Part shown: positions 38,482 to 40,227 of the stretch, one piece after another
How the letters are laid out: each line of letters opens with the position of its first letter
Position numbering within the stretch: the stretch's first letter is position 1
Assembly (NCBI GenBank): GCA_018334095.1
Contig: JAGXTE010000041.1
Span: 1 to 40,227, forward strand
Source of the DNA: Nitrosarchaeum sp.
GTDB taxonomy: Archaea; Thermoproteota; Nitrososphaeria; Nitrososphaerales; Nitrosopumilaceae
Reading direction: 5' to 3'
Length of the DNA: 40,227 nt
Translations under genes and position numbers: made by a program
The notes under the pieces: model-generated
Told to the model about the DNA's origin: nothing
The model's input: the letters and a program-made list of their open reading frames with translations, nothing else
Databases searched by the model: none

Positions 38482-40167
38482 ATGATATTACAAAAGATTT
38501 TACCATTGCAAGGAAAGTTTTTTCATCTTTGTTTGATAGCATTTGGTTCAGGTGCTGCCGTAATGGCAATGGAGTTAATTATTAGTCGTATTCTTACGCC
38601 TGTATTTGGAAGTTCAACATACACGTGGGGTAGTCTAATAGGATTAGTTTTGACAGGTTTGAGTCTTGGTTATTTTCTTGGAGGAAGAATTGCAGATAAA
38701 GATCCAAAATTTAAGAAAATTTGTGCCATAATATTTTCTGCTGGATTATACATTGTATTTATTCCATTTATTGCACCTGGGGTTCTTGGATTTACATTAA
38801 CTGCTTTACCTCAAAATCAATTTTCTTCATTGTTTGCAACTTTTATTTTGGTTTTTTTTCCTACCACTTTACTGGGATTTGTATCACCATACGTGATAAA
38901 GCTTGGAACTGAAGCATTACACAAAGTAGGAAATATCTCAGGAACCCTATATTCGATATCTACTGCTGGAAGTATTTTTGGAACGTTTCTGACAATTTTT
39001 GTTTTGATTCCAACCATGGATGTTAGAACGGTGTTATTTGGAGTGGGAGTTGTTCTTATGATAATGTCTTTGTTAGGATTAAAAACTACTCCAAAGATAA
39101 TTACGGTTGCAGTCATAATAATTTTGTTTACTCCATCATCATCTCTAGTAACTGGGTTTATGCCTCATATTGGAACACTTGTTATTGAAAAGGAAACACC
39201 GTACAGTCATCTGGATGTTGTAGACTCTGACAATACAAGAACCATGTATCTTAATGGTCTGAGACATAGTCAAATGGATAAAGACAATCCAAATGATCTT
39301 CTCTTAACATATTCCAAGTATTTTCATTTAGGACAACTCTTTAACCCTCAACTCGAAAAAATCTTATTTGTAGGCGGGGGTGGATTTTCAGGACCTAAAA
39401 ATTTCTTAGAAACTTATCCTGATTCTTTAATTGATGTAGTTGAAATAGATCCTGATGTAATAGAGGCAGCAAAAACGTATTTCTTTTTGAAAGATAATCC
39501 GAGGTTGAAGATTTTCAATGAAGATGCAAGAACATTCTTAATGGACTCGGATAAGAAATATGATCTAATAATTCTGGATGCATACGCTGCAGATTATGTT
39601 CCATTTCATTTACTCACTCAAGAATATTTTCAGATACTCAATGATCATCTTGAACCTGGAGGGGTTGTAGTTTCAAATTTAATAGGTTCGCTTGAGGGTG
39701 ATACATCTGATCTACCTAGGTCTGTATACAAAACAATGAAAAATTCATTTCCCACAGTTTATGTTTTTACCACTAATGAAGTTCGCATTGGAAATATACA
39801 AAATCTAATTTTTGTGGCTACCCAAGATAAAGTACAGTTTGATAGAATCGATTTAGAATCATTATCCTATCAAAATAAAGCAAATAATTTATTATCAGAT
39901 ATTAATTATTTAGAAAACTATTATCCCTCTGGAATGAGAACAGATAATGTTTCAATTCTTACTGATGATTTTTCCCCTGTAGAAATCATGATAAATCCTG
40001 TTACTAGTCAGCCTTTCTTCAATGAAGGTTCTGTATTTTCACAAGAATCAAAAATTTGGTTCAGTGAAAGCACACCAGTAAAGATTGGGCTTTTGATTAC
40101 AATTGTATTTGTATGGTTGACACTCATTCGAGGAATATGGAAAGATTCACATGCAAAAATTATATGA
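38482..40167 (+). CDS. membrane-bound spermidine-synthase-like protein
   Basis: The 561-residue protein has an N-terminal membrane part with about seven helices (residues 15-235; SGAAVMAMELIISRILTPVFG is typical of this fused family) and a Rossmann-type aminopropyltransferase-like domain (about 240-460). The latter has ILFVGGGGFSGPKNFL, then DVVEIDPDVIEAAK and IILDAYAADYVPFHL, where D/E residues bind S-adenosylmethionine-like substrates and the GGG loop the nucleotide. A C-terminal membrane helix follows (about 535-553). Such fused proteins are often called polyamine aminopropyltransferases, but the substrate is uncertain. It is preceded by a possible leader peptide and an operator of the palindrome type. 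Confidence 0.85.
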   Translation: MILQKILPLQGKFFHLCLIAFGSGAAVMAMELIISRILTPVFGSSTYTWGSLIGLVLTGLSLGYFLGGRIADKDPKFKKICAIIFSAGLYIVFIPFIAPGVLGFTLTALPQNQFSSLFATFILVFFPTTLLGFVSPYVIKLGTEALHKVGNISGTLYSISTAGSIFGTFLTIFVLIPTMDVRTVLFGVGVVLMIMSLLGLKTTPKIITVAVIIILFTPSSSLVTGFMPHIGTLVIEKETPYSHLDVVDSDNTRTMYLNGLRHSQMDKDNPNDLLLTYSKYFHLGQLFNPQLEKILFVGGGGFSGPKNFLETYPDSLIDVVEIDPDVIEAAKTYFFLKDNPRLKIFNEDARTFLMDSDKKYDLIILDAYAADYVPFHLLTQEYFQILNDHLEPGGVVVSNLIGSLEGDTSDLPRSVYKTMKNSFPTVYVFTTNEVRIGNIQNLIFVATQDKVQFDRIDLESLSYQNKANNLLSDINYLENYYPSGMRTDNVSILTDDFSPVEIMINPVTSQPFFNEGSVFSQESKIWFSESTPVKIGLLITIVFVWLTLIRGIWKDSHAKII

Positions 40168-40169
40168 CT

Positions 40170-40181
40170 TTTCATTTGTAA
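40170..40181. promoter_or_regulatory. TTACAWWTGTAA operator, site 10 (one mismatch)
   Basis: TTTCATTTGTAA followed by AG, directly after the stop of the preceding gene and 40 bp before an ATG at 40221. TATA-like AATTAAGTATTAG is centred about 25 nt before that ATG. Confidence 0.6.
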
Positions 40182-40220
40182 AGTACTGGAATTAAGTATT
40201 AGAGAAAATACCTGAAGAGT

Positions 40221-40227
40221 ATGACCC
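40221..40227 (+). CDS. start of a further gene, cut by the window end
   Basis: Only ATGACCC is visible. The call rests on promoter geometry: operator 40 bp and TATA about 25 nt upstream, exactly as at the other regulon members. Product unknown. Confidence 0.35.

Noticed and set aside
26901..40181. The repeated 12-mer as a CRISPR or mobile repeat
   Set aside because: The copies are short, irregularly spaced by kilobases and fixed relative to start codons, which fits operators, not an array or transposon. No CRISPR array, cas gene or insertion sequence was seen in the window.

Overview
The window reads as a chromosomal segment of a low-GC ammonia-oxidising-type thaumarchaeon (Nitrosopumilus-like Nitrososphaerota). 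This is inferred from the AT-rich base composition, archaeal TATA boxes about 26 nt before start codons (leaderless messages), several secreted proteins ending in the thaumarchaeal PEFG-CTERM sorting signal, and the heavy load of cupredoxin, multicopper oxidase and TRASH-domain proteins. No ammonia monooxygenase, rRNA or replication gene is present, so the assignment rests on family content only.

Region 1 (1-2446): a tRNA-Ile(GAU), an overlapping pair of an unknown protein and a PIN-domain nuclease, a possible 39-residue leaderless gene and a small winged-helix protein.

Region 2 (2607-8489, all minus strand) is the most unusual part. Tightly packed genes encode a ubiquitin-like protein, an E2-like protein, a JAMM peptidase-E1 fusion and a TIR-domain protein. 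Upstream on the same strand lies an overlapping pair: a PD-(D/E)XK nuclease and a cytoplasmic subtilisin-like protease. This looks like a ubiquitin-like conjugation system with defence-type effectors in an archaeon. The E2-like protein has no cysteine at all.

Region 3 (8771-21705) is mostly minus strand: a CDF metal exporter, a run of secreted or membrane-anchored proteins (PEFG-CTERM proteins, a blue-copper protein, a Vgb-like propeller), an HTH regulator with its membrane partner, and a frameshifted HTH remnant. Several of these genes are preceded by a shared sequence built on AGTTTGTTTGA...CTACTA.

Region 4 (21764-26851): a P1B-type metal ATPase with a GC-rich CsoR-like operator between TATA and start, a CsoR-family regulator lacking the usual metal ligands, a segmental duplication that left one broken and two intact YnfA-family genes, and two more copies of a small cysteine-rich protein.

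Region 5 (26901-40227) appears to be a metal and envelope-stress regulon. A palindrome, TTACAWWTGTAA, lies mostly 39-42 bp upstream of start codons for a DsbA-like protein, two Lrp-TRASH regulators, an HtrA protease, a 56-residue TRASH protein, a 46-residue YHS protein, a Met-rich exported protein, a propeller protein and others. Embedded in it are an MntR orthologue and an overlapping multicopper oxidase-ZIP transporter pair with its own tandem palindromic boxes.
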